A DNA stretch of 64,000 bases from Bradyrhizobium sp. MOS003 (lineage in GTDB: Bacteria; Pseudomonadota; Alphaproteobacteria; Rhizobiales; Xanthobacteraceae), in assembly GCF_003020125.1 (NCBI RefSeq), contig NZ_PYFW01000002.1, positions 62,001 to 126,000 on the forward strand. Direction: 5' to 3'. How positions within the stretch are numbered: the stretch's first letter is position 1; every line of letters starts with the position of its first letter. The position numbers and the translations under genes were made by a program. The notes under the pieces are model-generated. The model made no database searches. It was not told where the DNA came from and saw only the letters and a program-made list of their open reading frames with translations. This document shows positions 18,283 to 29,125 of this stretch, piece by piece.

Positions 18283-18852
18283 GTGACGGTCGACGCCAGT
18301 CCTCTCGACGCAAAGGATTTCAAGCAGGCGATGCGCCAATGTGCCGGAGCCGTTGCGCTGGTCACGGTCGGTGCCGAGCACGGCAAGCGCACGGGATTGA
18401 CGGTGACATCGGCCTGCTCGCTGTCGGATAGCCCGCCTTCGCTGATCGTCTGCGTCAACCGCAATGCCAGCGCGCATGCGCGCATCCGCGAAGAAGGCGC
18501 CTTCGCGATCAACTTCCTGCACGAGGACCACGCGGCGCTGGCGCTGACCTTCAGCGGGCAGAAGGGCGTCAACGGCGACGACCGCTTTGCGTTCGGACAG
18601 TGGACGCGTGGGGCCACGGGTGCGCCGGTGCTGACGGACGCGGTCGCCGCCTTCGACTGCGTGCTGGCGCAGGAATTCGAGACGACGACGCATTCGATCT
18701 TCGTCGGCGAGGTGCGCGGCGTGTCGCACGGCGCGGAAGCGACCCCGCTGATCTATCTCCGCAGCAGCTTCCACACGCCGCGCGAGATGCGCGGCACCGT
18801 CACGGTTGGCGACCTCGACTCGCGGCATCTGAGTTGGAGCGATTTTTCGTAA
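18283..18852 (+). CDS. Flavin reductase family protein (FMN-binding split barrel)
   Basis: 189 residues: FKQAMRQCAGAVALVTV, then GLTVTSACSLSDSPPSLIVC (FMN-phosphate contact) and INFLHEDHAALA, all typical of HpaC-like reductases. It would use NAD(P)H to supply reduced flavin to the monooxygenase encoded 58 bases upstream. The start is a GTG at 18283 with GGAGA about 7 bases upstream; an upstream in-frame ATG-like start would run into the intergenic gap. Confidence 0.85.
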   Translation: MTVDASPLDAKDFKQAMRQCAGAVALVTVGAEHGKRTGLTVTSACSLSDSPPSLIVCVNRNASAHARIREEGAFAINFLHEDHAALALTFSGQKGVNGDDRFAFGQWTRGATGAPVLTDAVAAFDCVLAQEFETTTHSIFVGEVRGVSHGAEATPLIYLRSSFHTPREMRGTVTVGDLDSRHLSWSDFS

Positions 18853-18939
18853 GGAACGGCGCTCTCTTTCCTCCTCCCCTTGTGGGAGAAGGTGGCGCGA
18901 TGCGCCGGATGAGGGGTACCCATCACAAGCGCAGAAATC

Positions 18940-19030
18940 GTAGGGTGGGCAAAGCGAAGCGTGCCCACGCCTTCTGTCGTGGTTCGGACAGATGGTGGGC
19001 ACGGCGCAAGCGCGCCTTTGCCCACCCTAC
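18940..19030. repeat. Palindromic repeat, type D (GTAGGGTGGGCAAAG...)
   Basis: GTAGGGTGGGCAAAGCG at the left end is mirrored by CGCGCCTTTGCCCACCCTAC at the right, with an inner GTGCCCACG against GGTGGGCAC. A second member of the family is at 48247-48322. It separates the convergent flavin reductase and regulator genes and may act as a terminator. A separate short C-rich element starts at 18871. Confidence 0.65.
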
Positions 19031-19057
19031 GACGTCCGTGGTCTGGGACAGAGATCG

Positions 19058-20923
<1,866 letters not shown>

Positions 20924-21020
20924 CGCGGACGTCTCCACCCTGTATTATTGTGCAAAGTCTGGCACCACGGATGGAGATGTCAATCGGGAACCGGAAACGG
21001 GGATTATTGCTGCACCGCCC

Positions 21021-24000
21021 TCACCACGTATCGATGCACGGCCGCTTCTTCGCCGTCCGCGCCGGCGGCTTCGGCACGGACCGCAGGCCGGCCATGATCC
21101 AGCGGCGGGTCTCGGCGGGGTCGATGACGTTGTCGATCTCGAACACCGAGGCGATCGAGACCGCCTTGCCATTGGCATAGAGCTCAGCGACTTTGTTGCG
21201 GTAATAGGTCTCGCGCTCCTCGGGATCGGCGATCGCCTCCATCTCCTTGCGGAAGCCGAGCCGGACATAGCCCTCCAGCCCCATGCCGCCGAACTCGCCG
21301 GTCGGCCAGGCCGCCGTGAAGAACGAGGCGTGGAAGCCGCCGCCGATCATCGACTGCGCGCCGAGACCGTAGCCCTTGCGCAGCACGATGCCGAATAGCG
21401 GCACGGTGAGGCTCGCGCCCGTCACGAACATGCGCGAGACGTGGCGCACGATCGCGGTCTTCTCCGCTTCCGGGCCGACCATGAAGCCGGGGGTATCGCA
21501 CAGCGAGACGATCGGCAGATCGAAGGCATCGCAGAGCTGGAGGAAGCGCGCGGCCTTGTCGCCGGCATCGGCATCGATGGCGCCACCGAGGTGGCGCGGA
21601 TTGTTGGCGATCAGGCCGAACGGTTTGCCCTCAATGCGGATCAGCGCGGTGATCATGCCGACGCCGTAGTCGCGGCGCAACTCCAGCACGCTGCCCTTGT
21701 CGGCGACGAGATCGATCACGCTGCGGATATCGTAGACGCGCAGCCGGTTCTCGGGGATGGCCCGGCGCAGCAGGCGCTGATCGGCGGCCTGCCACTCCGT
21801 CACCGCGCCCTGGAAATAGGACAGGTATTGTTGGGCGACCCTCGTTGCCTCCTCCTCGTCCTCGACCAGGATGTCGATGACGCCGTTCGGAGACTGGAAC
21901 GAGACAGGGCCGACTTCGGCCGGATGATAGACGCCGAGCCCGCCGCCCTCGATCATCGCGGGGCCGCCCATGCCGATCGAGGCGTTCTTGGTCGCGATGA
22001 TGACGTCGCAGCAGCCGAGCATCGCGGCGTTGCCGGCGAAGCAATAGCCGGAGACGACACCGATCACCGGCACCAGGCCGGAGAGCCTTGCGAACTGCAC
22101 GAAGGAGGGGCCGTCGAGACCGGTCATGCCGAGCCGGTCGGTGTCGCCTGGCCGGCCGCCGCCGCCCTCGGCATAAAACACCAGCGGCACGCGCCAGTCT
22201 TCCGCCAAGGTCAGCATCCGGTCGATCTTCTTGTGGTTCATGTGGCCCTGCGTGCCCGCGAGCACGGTGTAGTCGTAGGCCACGACGATGCAGCGCGCGC
22301 CTTCGGGTCCGAACTTGTCGCCATTGACGGTGGCGACGCCCATCACGAGGCCGTCGGCCGGCGTGTTCTTGATGAGATCGTCGAGCTTGCGGCGACGGCG
22401 CTGCGCCGCGATCGCGAGGCTGCCATACTCCATGAACGAGCCGTCATCGACGAGCTGCGCGACGTTCTCGCGCGCGGTGCGCTGGTTGGTGTTGCGGCGG
22501 CGCTCGACCGAGGCCGGACGGTTCGCATCCTGCGTGTTGGCCTGACGCGCGATCAGCTCGGCCAGGTCAGGGCGGATGTGATCGAGATCGATATCGGCCT
22601 CGGCCGTCGCGCTGTCAGCCGCGACGTCGAGCGGCTCGAGATAGAGGATCGCCTCGCCATGCAGCAGCGTGACGCCGCCGCCGGCAGCAAGCTTCATGAC
22701 CCGGCCGCCCTGCTCGGCCATGACCAGATGCTCCATCTTCATCGACTCGATCACGGCGAGCTGCTGGCCGGGGCGCACGATCTCGCCCTCCTTCACCTGA
22801 ATGGTGACGATGGTGCCTTGCAGCGGTGCTGCGACCATCACCGTGCCTTCAGGCACCACTTGTGCGACGTGCGTCTCGGCACCGTGCGCGCCGCCCCTCT
22901 CGGACGGGGCGAAGTAGAGCGGCTTGGCAGCACCATCGGCGGCATCGACGAGCTTGGCGATGTTGCGATCGATGAAATCGGTCGCGATACGGTTTGTCCG
23001 GAAATCGGGATGCGCCAGCACCGCTTGGAGGAAGGCGATATTGGTAACCACGCCGTCGATCCGGAACTCGCGCAGGGCACGCGATGCCTTTGCGACCACG
23101 TCGTGCCAGGCCTCGCTCGGCGTATGCACGATGACCTTTGCAAGCAGCGAGTCGAAGGCCGCGCTGGTCTTGTAGCCGGCATAACCAAAGCTATCGACGC
23201 GCACGCCGGGCCCCGAGGGCGGCTCGAACAATGCGAGCACGCCGCCGGTCGGGTGCGTCGCGCCCGTTACATCCAGCGTCTCCATGTTGACGCGGAGCTG
23301 CATGGCATAGCCACGCGGCTTCGGGATCGAGCCTTGCGCCAGGCCGAGCGAGGCCAGCGTCGCGCCTGATGCGACCGCGAGCTGGGCGCGGACGAGGTCG
23401 AGCCCGAGCACTTCTTCGGTCACGGTGTGCTCGACCTGGAGCCGCGGATTGGCTTCGATGAAGGCAAAACTGTCCTCGGCCGTGCCGTCGACCAGGAACT
23501 CGAACGTGCCGAGATTGTCGTAACTCGCCGCCGTCGCGAGCTGCTTCGCTGCCTCGATGATGCGGCCACGCAGGGAATCGCTCAGCGACGGGCTCGGCGC
23601 CACCTCGATCAGCTTCTGGTGCCGGCGCTGGATGGTGCATTCGCGCTCCCAGAGGTGGGAGATCGCGCCATGGCGGTCGCCGATGATTTGCACCTCGATA
23701 TGACGCGCCTGCCGGATCAGCCGCTCGGCATAGACGCCGTCGAAGCCGAACGCCGCCTTGGCCTCCGACTGGCAACGCGCATAGGCTTCCGCAAGATCGA
23801 TCGCGCTCTCCACGACCCGCATGCCGCGACCGCCGCCGCCGGCCATGGCCTTGATCACGATCGCCGCATTGCTACCGAGCGAGGTGAAGAACGCCGTGAT
23901 CTCCTCCAGCGAGGACGGTCCGCTGGTGCCGGCGATGATCGGCACGCCGCAACGTTTTGCCAGTTGCCGAGCCGCGACCTTGTCGCCGAATAGTTCGAGC

Positions 24001-24326
24001 GCGGCCGGCTTCGGACCGACGAACGTCATGCCTGCGCCCGCGCACGCTGTGGCGAACGCGGCGTTCTCGCTGAGGAAGCCGTAGCCGGGATGCACGGCAT
24101 CGCAGCCGACGCTCGTCGCGGCCTTCACCACCGCCTGGATATCGAGATAGGCCCGCGCGCCGCGGCCGGGGATTTCGACGGCTTCGTCGGCCACCCGCAC
24201 ATGCAGCGAAAGCGCATCATCGGCGGGATGGATCGCAACGGTCGCGATGCCGGCATCGGCCGCCGCGCGCGCAATGCGGATGGCAATCTCGCCGCGATTG
24301 GCGATCAGCAGCTTCTTGAACGACAT
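21021..24326 (-). CDS. Single-chain acyl-CoA carboxylase (BC-BCCP-CT fusion)
   Basis: 1101 residues in one chain. Biotin carboxylase covers about 1-450 (start MSFKKLLIANRGEIAIRIAR, AMAGGGGRGM, FIEANPRLQVEH). A biotinyl domain follows with the biotin Lys at K530 in ESMKMEH. A full carboxyltransferase occupies about 600-1090 (GLGVYHPAEVGP, ANNPRHLGGAIDADAGDKAA). Fused enzymes like this include long-chain or multi-substrate acyl-CoA carboxylases; acetyl-, propionyl- or other acyl-CoA cannot be chosen from sequence. The start ATG has GGAGA upstream. The adjacent AcoR-type regulator may control it, but no sigma-54 site was found. Confidence 0.88.
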   Translation of the reverse strand: MSFKKLLIANRGEIAIRIARAAADAGIATVAIHPADDALSLHVRVADEAVEIPGRGARAYLDIQAVVKAATSVGCDAVHPGYGFLSENAAFATACAGAGMTFVGPKPAALELFGDKVAARQLAKRCGVPIIAGTSGPSSLEEITAFFTSLGSNAAIVIKAMAGGGGRGMRVVESAIDLAEAYARCQSEAKAAFGFDGVYAERLIRQARHIEVQIIGDRHGAISHLWERECTIQRRHQKLIEVAPSPSLSDSLRGRIIEAAKQLATAASYDNLGTFEFLVDGTAEDSFAFIEANPRLQVEHTVTEEVLGLDLVRAQLAVASGATLASLGLAQGSIPKPRGYAMQLRVNMETLDVTGATHPTGGVLALFEPPSGPGVRVDSFGYAGYKTSAAFDSLLAKVIVHTPSEAWHDVVAKASRALREFRIDGVVTNIAFLQAVLAHPDFRTNRIATDFIDRNIAKLVDAADGAAKPLYFAPSERGGAHGAETHVAQVVPEGTVMVAAPLQGTIVTIQVKEGEIVRPGQQLAVIESMKMEHLVMAEQGGRVMKLAAGGGVTLLHGEAILYLEPLDVAADSATAEADIDLDHIRPDLAELIARQANTQDANRPASVERRRNTNQRTARENVAQLVDDGSFMEYGSLAIAAQRRRRKLDDLIKNTPADGLVMGVATVNGDKFGPEGARCIVVAYDYTVLAGTQGHMNHKKIDRMLTLAEDWRVPLVFYAEGGGGRPGDTDRLGMTGLDGPSFVQFARLSGLVPVIGVVSGYCFAGNAAMLGCCDVIIATKNASIGMGGPAMIEGGGLGVYHPAEVGPVSFQSPNGVIDILVEDEEEATRVAQQYLSYFQGAVTEWQAADQRLLRRAIPENRLRVYDIRSVIDLVADKGSVLELRRDYGVGMITALIRIEGKPFGLIANNPRHLGGAIDADAGDKAARFLQLCDAFDLPIVSLCDTPGFMVGPEAEKTAIVRHVSRMFVTGASLTVPLFGIVLRKGYGLGAQSMIGGGFHASFFTAAWPTGEFGGMGLEGYVRLGFRKEMEAIADPEERETYYRNKVAELYANGKAVSIASVFEIDNVIDPAETRRWIMAGLRSVPKPPARTAKKRPCIDTW

Positions 24327-24450
24327 GCAGCGGTCTCCGTGCCCGCAAGCATGCGGGTTGGCCAATTCGATGATCCTGCTTCATCACTTTAGCCGCTGGC
24401 GTCAAGACTGGGGAGGCCGGTTGCGACCACCGCTCCCGCAGGCCGGAATA

Positions 24451-25119
24451 TCAGCCGGCCGCACGCGCTGTGATGAGACCAATAATCCGTGCCACGGCAG
24501 ACGAAATCGGTGCGATGATCGGCACGGTGAACATCGGCTGAAGTTGTCGCGCAGCCTCGCCGAGCGGCCCACCTCCGATGATCACAGCCTCGGCTCCGTC
24601 CTGCACGATGCAGGCTTCGACCGCGCCGGCAAGGGCAGCGAGCAGCCGTTCCGGATCGCGCATCAGTTCGTGCGGATCGCCATCGGCGAAGCGCGTGCCC
24701 GTATAGCGATGTCCCAATCCCAATGCTTGCGGCAAGGCGTCGATCTTCGCGCCGAGCCGCGGCGTCGTGGTCGCCACGCCGAAGCGGCGGCCGGCTTCAG
24801 CCGCTTCAAGCATCGCGGACTCGCCGATACCGACAGCAGGCAAATCCGTACTGGCCTTGATCCCCGCCAGGCCGGGATCGCCAAACGCAGAAACGATGAT
24901 GCCAGCGCAGGCGCCTCTCGCGGCCAGCGCGATCTCCTCGACCTCGGGCGCAGCCGCGTCAAGCGCATCCGCCGAAACGATCATTGGGGGAGCGCGTGTT
25001 GCCGTGGCGCCGACGATCTCGAAGCCGTCGGGAATTTCCGACCTCGCGATGGCCACCATCATCGCTGTGGTCGCCTCGAGGCTGTTCGGATTGATCAGGA
25101 GGATGCGACGACCCGACAT
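24451..25119 (-). CDS. Asp/Glu/hydantoin racemase superfamily protein lacking both catalytic Cys
   Basis: 222 residues. The start RRILLINPNSLEATTAMM and the glycine-rich segments fit the hydantoin/aspartate racemase fold. However, the first catalytic Cys position (normally CFxDPG) is SAFGDPG, and the second (normally LGCxG) is IIGGGPLG, so a two-base Cys racemase mechanism is impossible. It may be an isomerase or lyase using other residues. The ATG follows the stop of the GntR gene after one base, so the pair forms an operon, possibly continued by other genes. Confidence 0.7.
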   Translation of the reverse strand: MSGRRILLINPNSLEATTAMMVAIARSEIPDGFEIVGATATRAPPMIVSADALDAAAPEVEEIALAARGACAGIIVSAFGDPGLAGIKASTDLPAVGIGESAMLEAAEAGRRFGVATTTPRLGAKIDALPQALGLGHRYTGTRFADGDPHELMRDPERLLAALAGAVEACIVQDGAEAVIIGGGPLGEAARQLQPMFTVPIIAPISSAVARIIGLITARAAG

Positions 25120-25120
25120 G

Positions 25121-25891
25121 TCAGGCGCCGGCTCGTGAGCGCGCACCAATCTCCTTGAAGATCGCGGTGAGTTCGTCGACCTCGTCTGCGCCCTCCTTCG
25201 GCTGAATCCGCTGTTCCATCTCCTCAATGTGATGACGCATCGCATGGATCGCGCCGGCCTTGTCCCGGGCGAGGATCAACGCCCCGATGTCCGGGTGCGC
25301 GTCCGGCGAGCAATCCGGCTCGCCCGGTTGCTCGAACGTCGCGATCGCCAGCGACGTTCGCAGCATCAGCTCGCGCGACAGGTCCAGCAGAACGCGGTTG
25401 CCCGCAAGCTTGGCGACCAGGATATGGAACTCCGCGGTGAGCGACAGCGAGGCCCAACGATCGTTGCGATCGTGGCGCGCCTCCAGCTCCATGTGCGCCT
25501 TCAGCGCGGCTTTGCCGGACTTGTCCAACCGGTCGACCGCCGCGTCGACCGCGGCGACCTCGATGACGCGGCGCGCGGCGAAGATGTCCTGCGCCTCTTC
25601 CCAACTCGGCCGATACACGAAGGCGCCGCGGTTGGGGATCTGCATCACCACCTTGCGCGAGGCGAGATGGGCGAGCGCCTGCCGGATGTGAATCCGCGTC
25701 GTGCCGAAGGCGGAAGCGAGCTTGTCCTCGCCGAGCTTGGCGCCAGGCTTCAGCCGCTTCTGGCTGACCGCGGTCAGAATGCCCTGGACCACCGGATCAT
25801 CGTCGATGCTGCGCGGATCGACGGCATCCGGCTCAACGCGCTTCGGCTCGACAGGCTTGGTCTTGCGCTTGAGAGGACGGCTTCGCTTCAT
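25121..25891 (-). CDS. GntR family transcriptional regulator (FadR subgroup)
   Basis: 256 residues. A basic, Pro-rich N-terminal extension (about 1-30) precedes a winged HTH (KLGEDKLASAFGTTRIHIRQ) and a C-terminal FCD ligand-binding domain, with AEFHILVAKLAGNRVLLDL and a metal-binding His in HIEEMEQR. It probably controls the downstream racemase-like gene and perhaps the divergent ABC transporter operon; a palindrome at 25982-26000 is a candidate operator. Ligand unknown. Confidence 0.85.
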   Translation of the reverse strand: MKRSRPLKRKTKPVEPKRVEPDAVDPRSIDDDPVVQGILTAVSQKRLKPGAKLGEDKLASAFGTTRIHIRQALAHLASRKVVMQIPNRGAFVYRPSWEEAQDIFAARRVIEVAAVDAAVDRLDKSGKAALKAHMELEARHDRNDRWASLSLTAEFHILVAKLAGNRVLLDLSRELMLRTSLAIATFEQPGEPDCSPDAHPDIGALILARDKAGAIHAMRHHIEEMEQRIQPKEGADEVDELTAIFKEIGARSRAGA

Positions 25892-25981
25892 GTCCCGCTT
25901 TTACAGGATTCCCGGTTCTTGCCGCAGCCCATTTTTTGCACAAGGTAACTGCCATACTGTTTACAATATATGCAGTGAATT

Positions 25982-26000
25982 GGCGCCAATTTTTGGCGCC
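25982..26000. promoter_or_regulatory. Perfect palindrome GGCGCCAA-TTT-TTGGCGCC
   Basis: Eight-base arms and a three-base spacer in the 191-base gap between the GntR gene and the ABC transporter operon, about 47 bases upstream of the sigma-54 promoter. It could be a GntR operator or an activator site for RpoN-dependent transcription. This is an inference from symmetry and position. Confidence 0.45.
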
Positions 26001-26046
26001 TCAAAATTAGCGCAGCGTTCGCAACACTTTAGAAAGCAGCTTGCAC

Positions 26047-26062
26047 TGGCACGGCGATTGCT
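26047..26062 (+). promoter_or_regulatory. Sigma-54 (-24/-12) promoter for the ABC transporter operon
   Basis: TGGCACGGCGATTGCT, GG and GC ten bases apart, matches the RpoN consensus. Transcription would begin near 26073, giving a leader of only about 10-20 bases before the first gene. It is nearly identical to the site at 17047. Confidence 0.78.
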
Positions 26063-26082
26063 AATCCTCCTTCCGCAGGACA

Positions 26083-27216
26083 ATGCGAGGGATGGAGCTG
26101 ACGTTGAGTGACGTGCGCGGACATTCGCTGGATCTGAAGGGCATCGGCCACGCTTTCGGCGCGACCGTCGCGCTCGACGAGATCGAGCTTGCCGTCGCGG
26201 CCGGAGAGCTGATCGCGCTCCTCGGGCCGTCAGGCTGCGGCAAGACCACGATGCTCCAGATCATCGCCGGCTTCCTGCGCCCGTCCAAAGGGGAGGTTCG
26301 CTTCGATGGCGCGCGGGTCGAGCACATTCCCGCCAATCGCCGCCGCATCGGCATGGTGTTCCAGAATTACGCGCTGTTTCCGCATCTCACCGTGTTCGAG
26401 AACGTCGCCTATGGATTGCGGGCGCGCAAACGGCCGAATGCTGAAGTCGCCGCGAAAGTCGAGCAGATGCTCGAGCTTGCCCAGATGGCGCAGTTTGCGC
26501 GCCGGCTGCCAGGCGAGCTCTCGGGCGGACAGCAGCAGCGCGTGGCGCTGGCACGCGCGCTTGCGATCGATCCGGGCCTCGTCCTGCTCGACGAGCCGTT
26601 CTCGGCGCTCGACAAAAATCTGCGTCTCGACATGCAAATCGAGATCAAGAGCCTGCTGAAGACCTTCGGCGTCACCTCCATCATCGTCACGCACGACCAG
26701 GAGGAGGCGCTGTCGATGGCCGACCGCATCGTCGTGCTCAACAAGGGACGCATCGAGCAAATCGACAGTCCGGATGCGCTCTACGACCGGCCGGCCAGCC
26801 TCTTCATATCGAGCTTCATCGGTCACACCAATCTGCTGCGCGGCACCGTGACAGAGACCGATCGCGTGCTGCTGGAGGCCGGTCCCGAGATCGACCTTGG
26901 GCGCTCCGCGCAACGCCGGCGCGGCACGCCGGTGACGATCTCGGTGCGGCCCGAGAACATCGTATTCGGCGCTGCCGACCGACCCGGCGCCATTCCCGTC
27001 ACGATCCGCGCCACGGTCCCCCTCGGCGCGGTCAGCGTCACCGAGGGCCTGACGACTAGCGGCGAGGCCGTGAAGATCAGTCAGGCGCGCGCCGCGACGA
27101 CCACGCAGGCGCAAGCCGGAGAGACGGCCTGGCTCGCGATTACCGACACCTCGCGCATCAGCATTTTCAGCACGCCGGCCGACGGCGTCCAGGACCATCA
27201 GCAAAGGAGTGTTTGA
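26083..27216 (+). CDS. ABC transporter ATP-binding protein (PotA-like)
   Basis: 377 residues. Walker A GPSGCGKTT, Q-loop MVFQNYALFPH, signature LSGGQQQR, Walker B VLLDEPFSALD and H-switch VTHDQEE are all present. A C-terminal TOBE domain (about 270-360) follows. This is the polyamine/iron-type importer ATPase. ATG at 26083 is used; an ATG at 26092 is equally possible. It is the first gene of a five-gene run ending at 30826. Confidence 0.9.
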   Translation: MRGMELTLSDVRGHSLDLKGIGHAFGATVALDEIELAVAAGELIALLGPSGCGKTTMLQIIAGFLRPSKGEVRFDGARVEHIPANRRRIGMVFQNYALFPHLTVFENVAYGLRARKRPNAEVAAKVEQMLELAQMAQFARRLPGELSGGQQQRVALARALAIDPGLVLLDEPFSALDKNLRLDMQIEIKSLLKTFGVTSIIVTHDQEEALSMADRIVVLNKGRIEQIDSPDALYDRPASLFISSFIGHTNLLRGTVTETDRVLLEAGPEIDLGRSAQRRRGTPVTISVRPENIVFGAADRPGAIPVTIRATVPLGAVSVTEGLTTSGEAVKISQARAATTTQAQAGETAWLAITDTSRISIFSTPADGVQDHQQRSV

Positions 27217-27217
27217 C

Positions 27218-28267
27218 ATGAGCCTATCCCGGAGATCGCTGCTCACCTCGGGTTCGGCCGCGCTCGCGGCGGCAAGCCTGGGATGGCCGACATCGTCTCG
27301 CGCCGCGACCTCGATCGTGGCGACAACCTATCCAGGCAGCTTCGACGAAGCCTTCCGCGCCGTGGTCGGGCCTGCCTTCAAGAGAACCAGCGACAGCAGC
27401 GTCACCTTTACGCCCCTGCTCGGTGTCGACCAGATCGGCAAGATCCAGGCCTCGCGCAATGCGCCGCCCTTCGACGTGGTGCTGTTCGACGAGGGCCCGC
27501 TGATCCCGGCGATCGCGAGCGGCGTGCTGGAAAAATTCCCGGCGGAACAGTCGAAATCCCTAGCCGACATTCCGAGCGCGTTCCGCCATCCCGACGGTTA
27601 CGCCCCTGTCATCACCTGTCAGTTGATCGGCATCGCCTACAATCCGAAGAAGATCACGACGCCGCCGACCTCCTGGGAAGACCTTTGGAAGCCCGAGTAC
27701 AAGGGTCGCGTCGGTATCACCGGGCTCGGCTCGAGCCTCGGCACCGCCTTCATGGTCGAGATCGCCAAACTCAACGGCGGCTCGGAGACCAATATCGAGC
27801 CGGCCTTCGACGCCATCAAGAAGCTGCTGCCGAACGTCGGCGCGATCGCGGCCTCGCCCGGCGCGCTGGCGGCGCTGTTCCAGCAGGGCGAGATCGATAT
27901 CGCCTTCAATTTCTGGAACAACGTCGCACTGCTGGCCGCAAAGGGCGTGGACATCGCCTTTGCCAAGCCGAAGTCGGGTGCCGTCGTGATCCGCACCAGC
28001 GCGCAGATCGTCAAGAACAACCAGGACCCGAAGCTGGTGCTCGACTATCTCGACACCGTGATGTCGGTCGCCGCGCAAAAGGGGCTCGAGGCCGCGCCCT
28101 GGGTGATGATGCCGACCAACGGCAAGGTGGCGCTGACCGGCGCGAACCTCACGGTGGCCAAGAGCGTCGACGACCTCGTCGCCAACAACGTGCTGCTCGA
28201 CTGGACCAAGTTCCAGGCGATGCGCGGCGAATGGATCACCCGCTTCAGCAAGGAAGTGAAGATCTAG
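27218..28267 (+). CDS. ABC transporter substrate-binding protein (periplasmic, polyamine/iron type)
   Basis: 349 residues. A Tat-like signal (LSRRSLLTSGSAALAAA) with cleavage probably after SSRAA is followed by a type II periplasmic fold. The motifs SWEDLWKPEYKGRVGI and EIDIAFNFWNN resemble PotD/spermidine-type proteins. Its ligand cannot be fixed. AAGGAG lies about 9 bases before the ATG; the upstream stop is adjacent. Confidence 0.88.
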   Translation: MSLSRRSLLTSGSAALAAASLGWPTSSRAATSIVATTYPGSFDEAFRAVVGPAFKRTSDSSVTFTPLLGVDQIGKIQASRNAPPFDVVLFDEGPLIPAIASGVLEKFPAEQSKSLADIPSAFRHPDGYAPVITCQLIGIAYNPKKITTPPTSWEDLWKPEYKGRVGITGLGSSLGTAFMVEIAKLNGGSETNIEPAFDAIKKLLPNVGAIAASPGALAALFQQGEIDIAFNFWNNVALLAAKGVDIAFAKPKSGAVVIRTSAQIVKNNQDPKLVLDYLDTVMSVAAQKGLEAAPWVMMPTNGKVALTGANLTVAKSVDDLVANNVLLDWTKFQAMRGEWITRFSKEVKI

Positions 28268-29125
28268 ATGTCGCGGGCCGACACGACCGCGTCCAGACAG
28301 TTGCTGCCGGTGGTCCCGCTGGCAGCGCTGTTCTTCGCAGCCTTCGTGCTGCCGCTGGCCGCACTCGTGCTGGTCAGCCTGTTTCGGGACCCGCAATTCA
28401 CCGGCCTCTCGCTGGTCCAATATGTGCGATTCCTGTCCGATCCGTTCAGCCTCAAGGTGCTGTCGGACACGCTTTGGTTGGGAGCGGAGGTCGCGTTCGC
28501 GACGCTGATCCTCGCCTATCCGCTCGCGCTCGTCTATGTCGCGAGCGGTCAGTTCATGCGCACGCTGATCACCTTCCTGATCATGCTGCCGCTGCTGACA
28601 AGCACGGTGGTGCGCACCTTCGCCTGGATCGTCATCCTCGGCCGCGACGGCATCGTCAACTCGGCGATGCTGTCGCTGGGGTTCTGGCAGGCGCCCACCC
28701 GTCTGCTCTACACCTGGGAGGGCATGGTGCTGGCGCTGACCCAGATCCAGCTTCCGCTGATGGCGCTGCCTGTCATCAACAGCCTGCTGCGGCTCGACGG
28801 CAATCTGACGCGGGCTGCCGAGGGATTGGGTGCAAGCCGCGCCCGCATCTTCATCACCATCATCCTGCCGTTGACGCTCCCGGGCGCCATCGCCGGCTGG
28901 CTGCTCGTCTTCGCTGCCGGCGCAACCGCCTTCATCACCCAGACGCTGGTCGGCGGCGGGCGCATCATCCTGATGCCGTCCTATATCTACCAGCAGGCCG
29001 TCGGCGTGCAGGACTGGCCGTTCGCGGCGGCGCTATCCCTGATCTTCACCCTGGCCGTCACCGGCATCGTCCTTGCGATCGGCGCGTTGTCCCGCCGCTT
29101 CATGCGAGGCGTCGATGCAGCGTAA
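28268..29125 (+). CDS. ABC transporter permease (PotB-like)
   Basis: 285 residues with about six membrane helices and an EAA loop (AAEGLGASRARIFITIILPL) that contacts the ATPase. The start codon immediately follows the stop of the binding-protein gene. It pairs with the next gene to form the channel. Confidence 0.9.
   Translation: MSRADTTASRQLLPVVPLAALFFAAFVLPLAALVLVSLFRDPQFTGLSLVQYVRFLSDPFSLKVLSDTLWLGAEVAFATLILAYPLALVYVASGQFMRTLITFLIMLPLLTSTVVRTFAWIVILGRDGIVNSAMLSLGFWQAPTRLLYTWEGMVLALTQIQLPLMALPVINSLLRLDGNLTRAAEGLGASRARIFITIILPLTLPGAIAGWLLVFAAGATAFITQTLVGGGRIILMPSYIYQQAVGVQDWPFAAALSLIFTLAVTGIVLAIGALSRRFMRGVDAA

Noticed and set aside
24326..24345. GG-N10-GC match (sigma-54-like) just upstream of the fused carboxylase gene
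   Set aside because: The -12 element would lie within about five bases of the ATG and overlaps the ribosome site, so it cannot be the promoter of this gene.
26548..26565. TGGCAC...TTGC inside the ABC ATPase gene
   Set aside because: The GG-GC spacing is 11, not 10, and the site is inside coding sequence.
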